Source of the DNA: Pseudomonadota bacterium
GTDB taxonomy: Bacteria; Pseudomonadota; Alphaproteobacteria; Rhizobiales; Rhizobiaceae
DNA length: 6,097 nucleotides
Direction of reading: 5' to 3'
Assembly: GCA_023428515.1 (NCBI GenBank)
Contig: JAEYXI010000364.1
Location: forward strand, 1-6,097
Below the pieces are notes generated by a model that had not been told where the DNA came from, made no database searches, and saw nothing but the letters and a program-made list of their open reading frames with translations. The translations under genes and the position numbers were made by a program. Below, one piece after another: positions 1 through 6,097 of the stretch; within the stretch, counting starts at the first letter, position 1, and the number at the start of each line of letters is the position of its first letter.

Positions 1-215
1 AGCAAACACTCGCTGTTGCGCGATATGCGAAGCGGCGCGGCGCGCAGATCGTCGCCATCGTGGACCGGCGACAATCGCCGATCGAGCAATATGCGCAAGC
101 GGTCATCGTGACCGCGCAGGCGGAGAACCGGTTTCAGAGCATGGCACCGGTGATTGCATCCGTGGAAATTCTTGCCGCCCTGATCGAGCAGTCTGTCTCG
201 CCGGAGCCGGAATAG
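1..215 (+). CDS. RpiR/MurR-family transcriptional regulator, C-terminal fragment (5' end outside window)
   Basis: This is the last 70 codons of a gene entering from the left edge; the frame runs from base 3 and stops at TAG 213-215. The peptide fits the end of an SIS (sugar isomerase) domain. It has the segment KRRGAQIVAIVD (the strand after the conserved RRGA turn), then QSPIEQYA, then FQSMAPVIASVEILAAL, the F-x-S-M-x-P-x-I helix that closes the domain in RpiR/MurR regulators. In that family the SIS domain senses a phosphosugar and an N-terminal helix-turn-helix binds DNA; the latter would lie upstream of the window. The fragment aligns with the end of the complete regulator at 250-1014 with roughly 20 identities over about 58 residues. 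It carries a short extra tail ending SPEPE. The two genes converge with 34 bp between stops. The ligand and target genes cannot be read from this piece. A sugar isomerase with an SIS domain is possible, but the match to the neighbouring regulator makes a regulator more likely. Confidence 0.8.
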   Translation, partial: QTLAVARYAKRRGAQIVAIVDRRQSPIEQYAQAVIVTAQAENRFQSMAPVIASVEILAALIEQSVSPEPE

Positions 216-249
216 CGGGGCATGACGCCCGGCGAGATTGGATGCTGCC

Positions 250-1014
250 TTATAGCCGGGCAGCAATCATCTCCACGGCGACGATGGCTGGCACCATGCT
301 TGGAAATGTCGACGGAATGGGAACTTCGACCAATACGGTTTCGTCGGCGATCCGCGCCAAGGCGGATTGCTCATAGTCGGTCACGGCGATCACCTTGGCC
401 CCGCGGCGGGATGCCAGGGTTGCCAACCGCACGGTCCGGAAGTCTGCCGAATTCAACCCTACCGCGAGCAGCGCCAGGCTTGGGCCGGTTTCTCGCAACT
501 GGGCCAAGGCCAGTTCGTCCCCTGCATCGATTGATTGGGCATTCAGTTCCCGCGCCGTTAAGGTCTGGGCCAAATGATCGGCTACGACCTTCTCCAAGCT
601 GGAACCGACGCACCAGATCTCGCTTGCATTCTGCAACAGAGTGGCCGCTGCCGATTGCTGCTCCGCACTTCTTTGATCACCCAGTTGGGACAGGCTCGCC
701 GCCACGTGGTTGGCCATCAATCTCGCATGATGTGCCGGCAACTGGATTGGTGAAGCGGCCGTTCCATTTTCCGGGAGATCGCGCAGATTGTCGGCGTGGA
801 CCACCCGCAAAGCTTCGTAGCCCTCGAGCCCGAGCCAATCCGCCAGCCGCATCATGGTCGAGTGGGAGACGCCCGCGGCGCGCGCCTGATTGCGCATGGA
901 CAGCAATGCCACGTCTCGAGGGTGCTCCAGCACGTAAGATGCCGCGATTTTCAATTGAGGAGGCAATTTATCGAATTGCATAAGCAGAAGATCAGAAACG
1001 GCAGTTACATCCAT
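250..1014 (-). CDS. RpiR/MurR-family transcriptional regulator (HTH_6 + SIS)
   Basis: A cytoplasmic DNA-binding regulator of the RpiR/MurR family, 254 aa from the chosen ATG at 1014 to TAA at 250. Residues 1-75 form the N-terminal HTH domain: FDKLPPQLKIAASYVLEHP, then LLSMRNQARAAGVSHSTMMR as the helix-turn-helix, then LADWLGLEGYEALR, all canonical for the family. Residues about 125-250 form the SIS domain, with EIWCVGSSLEKVVADHLA at its start, SRRGAKVIAVTDYEQS in the middle and STFPSMVPAIVAVEMIAARL at the end. SIS domains in this family bind phosphosugars and switch DNA binding. The frame is open upstream to a TTG at 1092, but the extra 26 residues do not resemble the family and the ATG at 1014 places the usual start just before the first helix. 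The ribosome site is weak: only a G-rich run (GGGGGG) about 18 bases upstream. At 254 aa it is slightly short for the family. No catabolic or transport genes adjoin it here, so its target is unknown. Confidence 0.9.
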   Translation of the reverse strand: MDVTAVSDLLLMQFDKLPPQLKIAASYVLEHPRDVALLSMRNQARAAGVSHSTMMRLADWLGLEGYEALRVVHADNLRDLPENGTAASPIQLPAHHARLMANHVAASLSQLGDQRSAEQQSAAATLLQNASEIWCVGSSLEKVVADHLAQTLTARELNAQSIDAGDELALAQLRETGPSLALLAVGLNSADFRTVRLATLASRRGAKVIAVTDYEQSALARIADETVLVEVPIPSTFPSMVPAIVAVEMIAARL

Positions 1015-1299
1015 GACTTGGGCATCTTTCTGCCCCCCGAGCGTGACCGTATGAATTGGCGCGCAGGACTTCAACCACAGATCGCAAGGCAACTGTGCGC
1101 GGGCGGATGCAGCCAGCCTTTTCTGTCAAACCATTTAAGTCGGCTAAAAAATAAACTTCTGAAATTAATGAGTATACAGAAAAGAATCCAATTTAATCCT
1201 TATTAGCCGGCTCTAGATTGCGGCGGTTCACATTTTGTAACAGTAAGAATGTGTGCGAGCAGAGCGGCTCGCCCGCTCCCAAACGCTTGTACCGGCCTT
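1015..1299. promoter_or_regulatory. Intergenic region with AT-rich core, probable promoter region of the RpiR gene
   Basis: I find no credible gene in this 285-bp gap. Its core, 1121-1205, is about 26% G+C, in sharp contrast to the GC-rich flanks. A perfect TTGACA lies on the - strand (complement of 1124-1129), but no good -10 box stands 16-18 bp downstream of it. A TATACT on the - strand (complement of 1171-1176) lacks a good -35. An inverted repeat TTCTG-N15-CAGAA spans 1157-1181. A longer imperfect one (agtcggcta 1138-1146 with tagccggct 1204-1212, one G-T pair) brackets the AT-rich core. These could form an operator for the adjacent regulator, since RpiR proteins often bind palindromes near their own genes. 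That role is inference only. Confidence 0.4.
1255..1278 (-). terminator. Possible terminator hairpin after the giant CDS
   Basis: About 21 bases past the stop of the giant gene, the - strand can form either of two overlapping 6-bp GC stems: GAGCGG with CCGCTC (1273-1278 with 1262-1267, loop 5), or GCGAGC with GCTCGC (1267-1272 with 1255-1260, loop 6). The bases after it (ACACATTCTTACTG) are only moderately T-rich, so it is not a textbook intrinsic terminator. The position suits ending the giant transcript before the downstream regulator gene. Confidence 0.3.
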
Positions 1300-4200
1300 C
1301 TATCGAGGCAGGTAAATGCGGTCCCCGGCGAACAGCAAACTCGGATCGGCGATGTGCTCCAGGTTGAGCGCCACCGTCGCCGAGATGCTCTTTTGGTGGT
1401 GGATCGCGAGGCCGATCATATTGTCCTTGTTCTGGACGATGATGGGCTGATAGCCCTGTTCCTCGAGTTCAGGGTTGAAGCGGCCTGACGTGTCCTGCGC
1501 ACCCTCGGGATGGGCGACGAGATAGTCGGCGCGCACCCACCCCTGCAGTTCACTGCCCTGATTATCGAAAGCACGCACCGGAGCCCACAGAGCGCCGCCG
1601 GCATCCGCTTCCCGAGGACCGGTTTCATGCACCAGAGCATCCGGCCGCACGACACCAAGTCGATTGGCGCGCGCGTCCGGCGATTCGCGGAGGCTGAGGC
1701 CGATCTCCGAGGTCACGGCAAATTGCGGCTCGGTTCTGGGCTCCACGGTCGGCTTGAGAGATGGTGTTTCGGCACGGGGATCCGACGGGTTCAGCGCTAT
1801 CGTCGGAAAAGTGACAGGCGGGTCGTCAGGCTGCAGGACCGGAGCGGACGCTTGCATTACCTCCTGCTCGCTAGCCTCGGAAACAAATCTGACCAGCCCG
1901 GCGACACCCATCGCGGTCCAACCGGCCCCGTCGGCCCTTGTGATGCGCCCGCCGCTACTCGGCTCGGAAGTCTGTCTCGGGACCGGCTCGCCGGTCTCAT
2001 CCACCGTCGATGCGCGCATCTGCGAGGGGTCAGAGCTATTGGCCTTTGGCTGAACCAGAGAACCCAGCCGGATGGGCTGATGGTCGCCCAGCGGGAAGAG
2101 GTTGATGTTGCCTTTGCGCTCCGCATAGCTTGCGAGGAACGCCTGCACGCCCTCCGCATCGGCGCTCCGCAGGAACGTGCCATCGACGATCTTGGACCCG
2201 GCGCCGTTTCGGAAGCTCTCTATCATCTCCCGCTGATCGGGCCGCGCGTGCTCCCCCAGATCGTCAAGGAAACGCGTCAGCGAGTCCTTGGCCCCTTTCG
2301 GGATCATGAATGCCGCGCCATTTTCGGCGGCGCGCCCAAGCCATCGCGGCGCATACAGACCGTAGGTCTCGCCGTCGGCTCCACTGAATTCCAAGGTCGT
2401 GTATCGGTCCTTGGCGATCGAACGAGGCTCGCTTCGCGCGTTGGCTTTGTACTGCGCCCTCCCTTCTATGCTGACCCCAAAAAGGCCCAGCGGGAGCGTT
2501 CCAGTCGAGAATGAAACCGTATGGCGTGTTGCCGGCGTTCCATACTGGCCGTAGAGATTTTCATAAATATTGCCGTCCGTCTGCATCGAGCGCGATTGTG
2601 GCGGACGTCCGGAGTGAAGGCTGTCGGGAAGGTGCGAGTTGCGCCACTCGTTCGCCTTGCCCTTGATGTTGTAGCTCTTCGACGTGACGAACTTGTCCGG
2701 ATTAAAGGCGAGGAAACCTGGGGCCCTGTTGTTGTCGTTGTAGATGACATCCACGAGCATGGCATCGGGACTGAAGACGCGCCTGACTTCGCCGGTCGGC
2801 AACGTGACATAATCGTAGGGCACCTTGCCCGGCACGGCCGAGAGACGCATGCCGCTGTCGATCAGATTCTCTGCGTAGGATACTGCGGTCGACGGATCGA
2901 TCTGGCCGGATTCGACGAGCGCGCGGATGGTTGCGGCGCCCTCGCCACGGTTGAGCGCCTCGACAAGCTGCGCGGCAGCCTGCGGGTCCTTCACTGCGAA
3001 CTGGACCTTCAGATTGGTGGAACCGAGCGCTGCCTGAATCTGGTCGTAGGCCTCGCGGGAAACGAAATCACCTGATTTCAGCGTGTCCTTCACCGGTGAC
3101 TCCGGCCGCTTTTCATAACCGATCCGCGGAAGCGCATCGATGGCATCGACATGGCTTGCCAATATGGGCAGGCGAAGACCCGCCTTGAACTCGGTCATGA
3201 CCCGGTCGAACGGAAGCGCGCCCTCGAGCTTGACATGGCCAGCCGCGTTGTCAGCCGGGACGCCGAAGAAATCATACTCGCCTTCGTTGAGCGTGGCCTC
3301 CTCGCCCCTCAGCGACGGCGAATATTCCATCTCGATCACGGTGGCGGCGTCGGTCTCGCCGGGCGTTTTCCCGACAATGCTGGCGGCCCTTGGCTGGATA
3401 TCATAGCCCGAGCTGTCCGTGAAAATCCCGTCCTTCACGACCTTGAACAAATCCTTGGCGCGCACCGGGAATGCCGTCTGGTTGGAAACCGGCCAGACGC
3501 CTGCCTGCAGACCGGTGATGTTGCGATACTCTCTCGCCCGCATGGAAACGACGCCCTGCGTGCCGAGGGCATCCTTCAGCGGCGTGAGACTCCTTTGGCT
3601 GATGCTGTCGAGCACCGACCATCCGATGGCGCCGAAGTCCGTCTTCGTGCCGACACCGAAGCTGGCCGAACCTATCGTGGGTGAACCGGTGCCCAGATAC
3701 TCGCCGGTATTCATGCGAATGCGAATCTGCACAGCCACCCGGAAGTCGGGCAGTATCTCCCGCAACGATTTGCGCGGCAGCTGCGGGCCGTACGGCCCGT
3801 AGCGTTCGGCCATCTCCAATGAGGAGTAATATTCCGCCTCCCGCTCGTACCGAGCCTGTATCTGCTCGGGTGAAAGCGGTTTGCCGTCAGGCGTCGTGTC
3901 GAGATAGGCAGACCGCGGTTCGTAGCCCTTCTGGCTCAACGACACGCTGCCGTCCGAGCCGGTTTCGAGGTAGGTCGCAGGAAATGGCGTGCGATCCTTG
4001 CCACTCGTATATTGGAGGTTAGTCGTGTCCAGGCCGCCGCCATCAGGCAAGTCGGACAGCGGCCCCCACGTTCCGTCGGAGAGCAGTTTGATGCTGCCGC
4101 TGGCAACCGAATCCTGACCGACCGGCAACTTCGAGCCATCGGGCGCGACGACCGGGTCGCTCGCAATGGGCGTGATCTTGCCATCGCCGTCCACGGCAAA

Positions 4201-6097
4201 CACTGCGCGGCTCACATTCCCGTCGCCGTCGGCAATGAAAAGCCGTGGCGCGGATTCGCCATTGACGGTGGCCTGCGTGACGCGGGGCTCGCGCGGCGGA
4301 GTACGGGATACCGTGTCGGCCGCCCGGGTGCTCGCCTCGGGCGGCGACCAGTGGCGATATATGTTGCCGACGATGCGCGCATCGTTCAGGGCCTGTACCA
4401 GTTCTATCGAAGGCGGCGCGTCGAGGAAGACCCAGCGTGGCTCATAACCCGGAATCCTGTTGCGCAGGGCGACATCCTTGTTGATCTGCTCCTGGATGTT
4501 GCGGGTGAGGGGCACTTCTTTCATCTGCGGCGTACCGCTGACGGTCGTCCAGAGATTGTACGTCTTGACCTCTATGGCCTCCATCCCCCGGACGGTGTGA
4601 ACCGGCGCGTCGACATGGCGACCGCCCGGACGCGTAACGGGAAATGGCCCGTTCGGGTCGAGCGGCACGGGGAAATGCTGCTGGCCGGCGGAGCCGTTGA
4701 GTTCCTGTATGTAGGTTTCGCCGGCTTGCCATTTGTCCGGCTGCCGCATGCCCCGGACCTGTTCGAGTGTATGGGTCGTCGGCGGGGCCGGACCGATTTC
4801 CTTGGGTTGATGCCCGGCCGGAAGCATCCCCTGCGTGTCCGCAAGACCCAGCGGGATGGAACCGTCACCTCTTATCGGCAGAATGAGCGGCGCGCCCGTT
4901 GCTGGATCGCGCAACAGCACATGCGTCTTGCCGGCCACGTCCTGGGCTCGCGGCAGTTCCCCGTGGCGGGGCACGAAGACGGCGTCCGTGCTGGCCGGCT
5001 GGTCGCCGAGGACCACCGCATCCACCATCTGCCCGTCTTCGGCGCGAACCCTGATGATGTCGGGATTGCCGCGCCCGGCGATCGGCGTGAGGTCCGGCGT
5101 CGACCTCGCCGTACCCAGCACGACAACCTGCTCAGGTCCGCCATTTTCGCCAGGAATGATCACCGCATCCGGTTCGAGCGCAGGCGTTTGCCGACCGGGC
5201 GTGTCGCCCAGATTGCCGGTTCCGCGTCCGGGCCGGTAGGTCGCGATTGTCCTCACGCCTGCGCCGGTACCCATCACGCCGGTGCCCAGGCCGAGCACGC
5301 TGTTAGCCAATTCAAGCCCGGACATATCGCCGCCATGCATCGCAAGGTCGACGCCTGACTGGACGACAAGCGGCGCGCCGACCGCCATGGCTGTCGCGTC
5401 CAGCCCATGCGCAGCCATGTTCACCCCGCCCGCGGTGCGGGTATAGTTGGCGACTTGCGTCGCATATGGCGAGGCAGTGTAGGTAAATTCCCTGCCGGCG
5501 AGGTTTAGGGTGCCGGACCTCATCGGCAGAGCGCCGATGCTCCCCGGCAATGCCCGGCTGGCCGGAATGCCGGCGCGCACCATGCCGAAGCTGCGCAGGG
5601 CGCTGCCGCCGACGGGCAGGGCCGTCGCCGCGATCATGCCCATATTCATCAGCGATTCTTTGTCGCCCCATTCGCCGCCATGGTTCAGATAGTCGGCCTG
5701 CTTGATGGCCGTCCGGCCGGCGAGATAAACGCCGCTGCCGATGGCGATCGGCGCCGCAATCGGCGCGAGTGGCGTGAACGACAACACGGTCGCGACGCCA
5801 CCGACAATACCGACGACCGGGTCGACCACCTTGTCCCAGGTCGAGACATTGCGGGCGTCGACGACATCGAGCGCCACCCTGCCGTCGGTGCCGGCAGTCA
5901 TCTCGAGGTTCTTCGGCACGATCAGCTTGCCGTCTTCGGAAAACTGCCGGTTGTTGTCCTGGAAATCCTCGAGGCTGTCGAACTTCTGGCCCGCGGCGTC
6001 GATGTACCTGACGCCTTCGTCGGTATTCACGGCGTAGAGCGCCGTCTGGTGCGGAGCGCTGCCCTCCTCGGAATAGAATATCGGCACGACACGGACG
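1300..6097 (-). CDS. Giant multidomain protein: DUF4781-like region, nuclease-like segment, SH3b and LysM C-terminus (5' end probably outside window)
   Basis: One uninterrupted frame ends at TAG (complement of 1300-1302). The first start in view is GTG at 6087, giving 1,595 aa. The frame stays open to the edge (V-R-V before it) and no ribosome site is visible in the 10 bases left, so the true start is probably upstream; residue numbers here count from that GTG. In order: residues 1-80, polar, with VRYIDAAGQKFDSLEDF; 86-285, Gly/Ala-rich hydrophobic stretches, like the DUF4781 region of large rhizobial proteins (recalled resemblance, not searched); 300-450, beta-rich linker; 485-580, PD-(D/E)XK-like segment; 617-642, two DGDG repeats; about 740-1345, unassigned; 1345-1455, Pro/Ser/Thr-rich linker; 1458-1527, SH3b; 1545-1595, LysM. 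The last two modules usually bind cell wall, which implies export or envelope contact, although any signal peptide would be off the window. The overall role is unknown. A toxin- or effector-like protein is my best guess, but no immunity-like gene follows it. I see no frameshift. Confidence 0.85.
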   Translation of the reverse strand, partial: VRVVPIFYSEEGSAPHQTALYAVNTDEGVRYIDAAGQKFDSLEDFQDNNRQFSEDGKLIVPKNLEMTAGTDGRVALDVVDARNVSTWDKVVDPVVGIVGGVATVLSFTPLAPIAAPIAIGSGVYLAGRTAIKQADYLNHGGEWGDKESLMNMGMIAATALPVGGSALRSFGMVRAGIPASRALPGSIGALPMRSGTLNLAGREFTYTASPYATQVANYTRTAGGVNMAAHGLDATAMAVGAPLVVQSGVDLAMHGGDMSGLELANSVLGLGTGVMGTGAGVRTIATYRPGRGTGNLGDTPGRQTPALEPDAVIIPGENGGPEQVVVLGTARSTPDLTPIAGRGNPDIIRVRAEDGQMVDAVVLGDQPASTDAVFVPRHGELPRAQDVAGKTHVLLRDPATGAPLILPIRGDGSIPLGLADTQGMLPAGHQPKEIGPAPPTTHTLEQVRGMRQPDKWQAGETYIQELNGSAGQQHFPVPLDPNGPFPVTRPGGRHVDAPVHTVRGMEAIEVKTYNLWTTVSGTPQMKEVPLTRNIQEQINKDVALRNRIPGYEPRWVFLDAPPSIELVQALNDARIVGNIYRHWSPPEASTRAADTVSRTPPREPRVTQATVNGESAPRLFIADGDGNVSRAVFAVDGDGKITPIASDPVVAPDGSKLPVGQDSVASGSIKLLSDGTWGPLSDLPDGGGLDTTNLQYTSGKDRTPFPATYLETGSDGSVSLSQKGYEPRSAYLDTTPDGKPLSPEQIQARYEREAEYYSSLEMAERYGPYGPQLPRKSLREILPDFRVAVQIRIRMNTGEYLGTGSPTIGSASFGVGTKTDFGAIGWSVLDSISQRSLTPLKDALGTQGVVSMRAREYRNITGLQAGVWPVSNQTAFPVRAKDLFKVVKDGIFTDSSGYDIQPRAASIVGKTPGETDAATVIEMEYSPSLRGEEATLNEGEYDFFGVPADNAAGHVKLEGALPFDRVMTEFKAGLRLPILASHVDAIDALPRIGYEKRPESPVKDTLKSGDFVSREAYDQIQAALGSTNLKVQFAVKDPQAAAQLVEALNRGEGAATIRALVESGQIDPSTAVSYAENLIDSGMRLSAVPGKVPYDYVTLPTGEVRRVFSPDAMLVDVIYNDNNRAPGFLAFNPDKFVTSKSYNIKGKANEWRNSHLPDSLHSGRPPQSRSMQTDGNIYENLYGQYGTPATRHTVSFSTGTLPLGLFGVSIEGRAQYKANARSEPRSIAKDRYTTLEFSGADGETYGLYAPRWLGRAAENGAAFMIPKGAKDSLTRFLDDLGEHARPDQREMIESFRNGAGSKIVDGTFLRSADAEGVQAFLASYAERKGNINLFPLGDHQPIRLGSLVQPKANSSDPSQMRASTVDETGEPVPRQTSEPSSGGRITRADGAGWTAMGVAGLVRFVSEASEQEVMQASAPVLQPDDPPVTFPTIALNPSDPRAETPSLKPTVEPRTEPQFAVTSEIGLSLRESPDARANRLGVVRPDALVHETGPREADAGGALWAPVRAFDNQGSELQGWVRADYLVAHPEGAQDTSGRFNPELEEQGYQPIIVQNKDNMIGLAIHHQKSISATVALNLEHIADPSLLFAGDRIYLPR
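1303..1455 (-). other. C-terminal LysM domain of the giant protein
   Basis: Residues 1545-1595, reaching the very end of the protein. The order YQPIIVQNKDNMIGLAIHHQ, then ALNLEHIADP, then LLFAGDRIYLP follows the LysM pattern (Y-x-V-x-x-x-D-x-x-x-x-I-A, then L-N, then P-x-x-L-x-x-G-D-x-I-x-L-P). LysM binds N-acetylglucosamine-containing glycans such as peptidoglycan. The usual G-D-T/S of the first turn reads N-K-D-N here, a mild divergence. Confidence 0.8.
1507..1716 (-). other. SH3b (bacterial SH3) domain of the giant protein
   Basis: Residues about 1458-1527. LSLRESPDARANRLGVVRP matches the opening L-x-(V/L)-R-x-x-P-x-x-x-x-x-x-(I/L)-G strand pair of SH3b domains. W1501-x-x-V-R and the closing GWVRADYL (1516-1523) match the final strands. 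SH3b domains usually bind peptidoglycan or mediate envelope contacts. Confidence 0.8.
4162..4239 (-). repeat. Tandem 13-residue DGDG repeat in the giant protein
   Basis: Residues 617-629 (FIADGDGNVSRAV) and 630-642 (FAVDGDGKITPIA) are adjacent units of equal length sharing the pattern F-x-x-D-G-D-G-x-(I/V). They could be two beta-hairpin blades or a calcium-type acidic turn. There are only two clear copies, so a repeat domain is not established. Confidence 0.5.
4348..4635 (-). other. PD-(D/E)XK nuclease-like segment inside the giant protein
   Basis: Residues 485-580 of the giant protein. RHVDAPVHTVRGMEAIEVKTY supplies an acidic residue (D493), a 12-residue gap and the E506-V-K508 triad on a predicted strand, as in the restriction-endonuclease fold. 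A helix with QEQINKD (533-539) and a strand-like WVFLDAPPS (552-560) follow, matching the usual order of core strand, helix, strand. Several bacterial toxin nucleases share this layout. Metal-dependent DNA or RNA cleavage is inferred from the motif only. Confidence 0.55.
5233..6087 (-). other. DUF4781-like N-terminal region with hydrophobic glycine/alanine-rich stretches
   Basis: Residues 1-285 of the giant protein. After the polar opening, residues 86-125 (including VVDPVVGIVGGVATVLSF and IAAPIAIGSGVYLAG) form a long non-polar segment with small-residue spacing. Further ones lie at 146-165 and 223-285 (AMAVGAPLVV, VLGLGTGVMGTGAGV). This is the texture of DUF4781 and of hydrophobic helical regions placed ahead of toxin domains in some secreted polymorphic toxins. 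Membrane insertion or translocation is a possibility, not shown. The DUF4781 name is from memory of the family's look and needs a profile search. Confidence 0.5.

Noticed and set aside
227..265. Hairpins between the converging regulators: GCTGCC/GGCAGC with a flanking T-A pair (243-249 with 259-265), or GCCCGGC/GCCGGGC (227-233 with 255-261)
   Set aside because: Neither has a T-tract on either strand, the stems are short, they exclude each other and they overlap the last codons of the - strand gene. A shared terminator is possible but not supported.
222..983. Open frame of 253 codons on the + strand opposite the RpiR gene
   Set aside because: The translation is Arg/Pro/Ser-rich and domain-free, while the opposite strand gives a textbook HTH plus SIS regulator.
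1015..1092. Upstream TTG start for the RpiR gene (26 extra residues)
   Set aside because: The extension does not resemble the family's N-terminus, TTG is a weak start and the ATG at 1014 sits where relatives begin.
1229..1253. Inverted repeat CACATT-N13-AATGTG in the gap
   Set aside because: Six-base arms with a 13-base spacer are easily found by chance, and there is no promoter next to it.
3150..3740. ADP-ribosyltransferase-like reading of residues about 785-945 (IRIRM ... RGEEATLNEGEYDFFGV)
   Set aside because: The glutamates before a beta strand recall the E-x-E loop, but I find no S-T-S strand or convincing first-strand arginine motif, so I do not claim it.
1510..5358. Long open frames on the + strand opposite the giant gene (notably 1510-2514 and 4012-5358)
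   Set aside because: Their translations are Arg/Gly/Pro-rich with no family resemblance, and they mirror the giant gene, whose C-terminus has clear SH3b and LysM domains. They are typical GC-rich antisense shadows.

Overview
The window is GC-rich and looks like an alphaproteobacterial, probably rhizobial (Rhizobiales), accessory segment. This rests on codon style, the type of RpiR regulator and the character of the giant protein. It is a judgement from protein appearance, because no marker gene is present.

Layout, left to right. (1) Positions 1-215, + strand: the last 70 codons of an RpiR/MurR-type sugar-phosphate-responsive regulator (end of its SIS domain), cut by the window edge. (2) Positions 250-1014, - strand: a complete second RpiR/MurR-family regulator (helix-turn-helix plus SIS domain, 254 aa). 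It faces the first gene tail to tail across 34 bp, and the two C-termini are clearly homologous. (3) Positions 1015-1299: a 285-bp non-coding gap with a strikingly AT-rich core (about 26% G+C over 1121-1205), small inverted repeats and a GC hairpin just past the end of the next gene. (4) Positions 1300-6097, - strand: one very large reading frame, at least 1,595 codons and still open at the right edge, so its true start is probably outside the window.

The giant protein is the centre of interest. From the visible N-terminal side it carries a DUF4781-like region with glycine/alanine-rich hydrophobic stretches (about residues 1-285), a linker with short beta-rich segments, and a compact segment with PD-(D/E)XK nuclease hallmarks (D493, E506-V-K508, then QINKD) at about residues 485-580. 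A tandem 13-residue DGDG repeat follows, then about 600 residues I cannot assign, a Pro/Ser/Thr-rich linker, an SH3b domain and a C-terminal LysM domain. This mix of a hydrophobic pretoxin-like region, a nuclease-like core and cell-wall-binding modules suggests a secreted or envelope-associated effector- or toxin-like protein. The nuclease-like part is internal rather than at the C-terminus, and no immunity-like small gene lies downstream.

I see no metabolic operon for the regulators to control inside the window. I also see no tRNA, rRNA, CRISPR array, insertion sequence or attachment site. The large overlapping frames opposite the giant gene and opposite the regulator look like GC-rich shadow frames.
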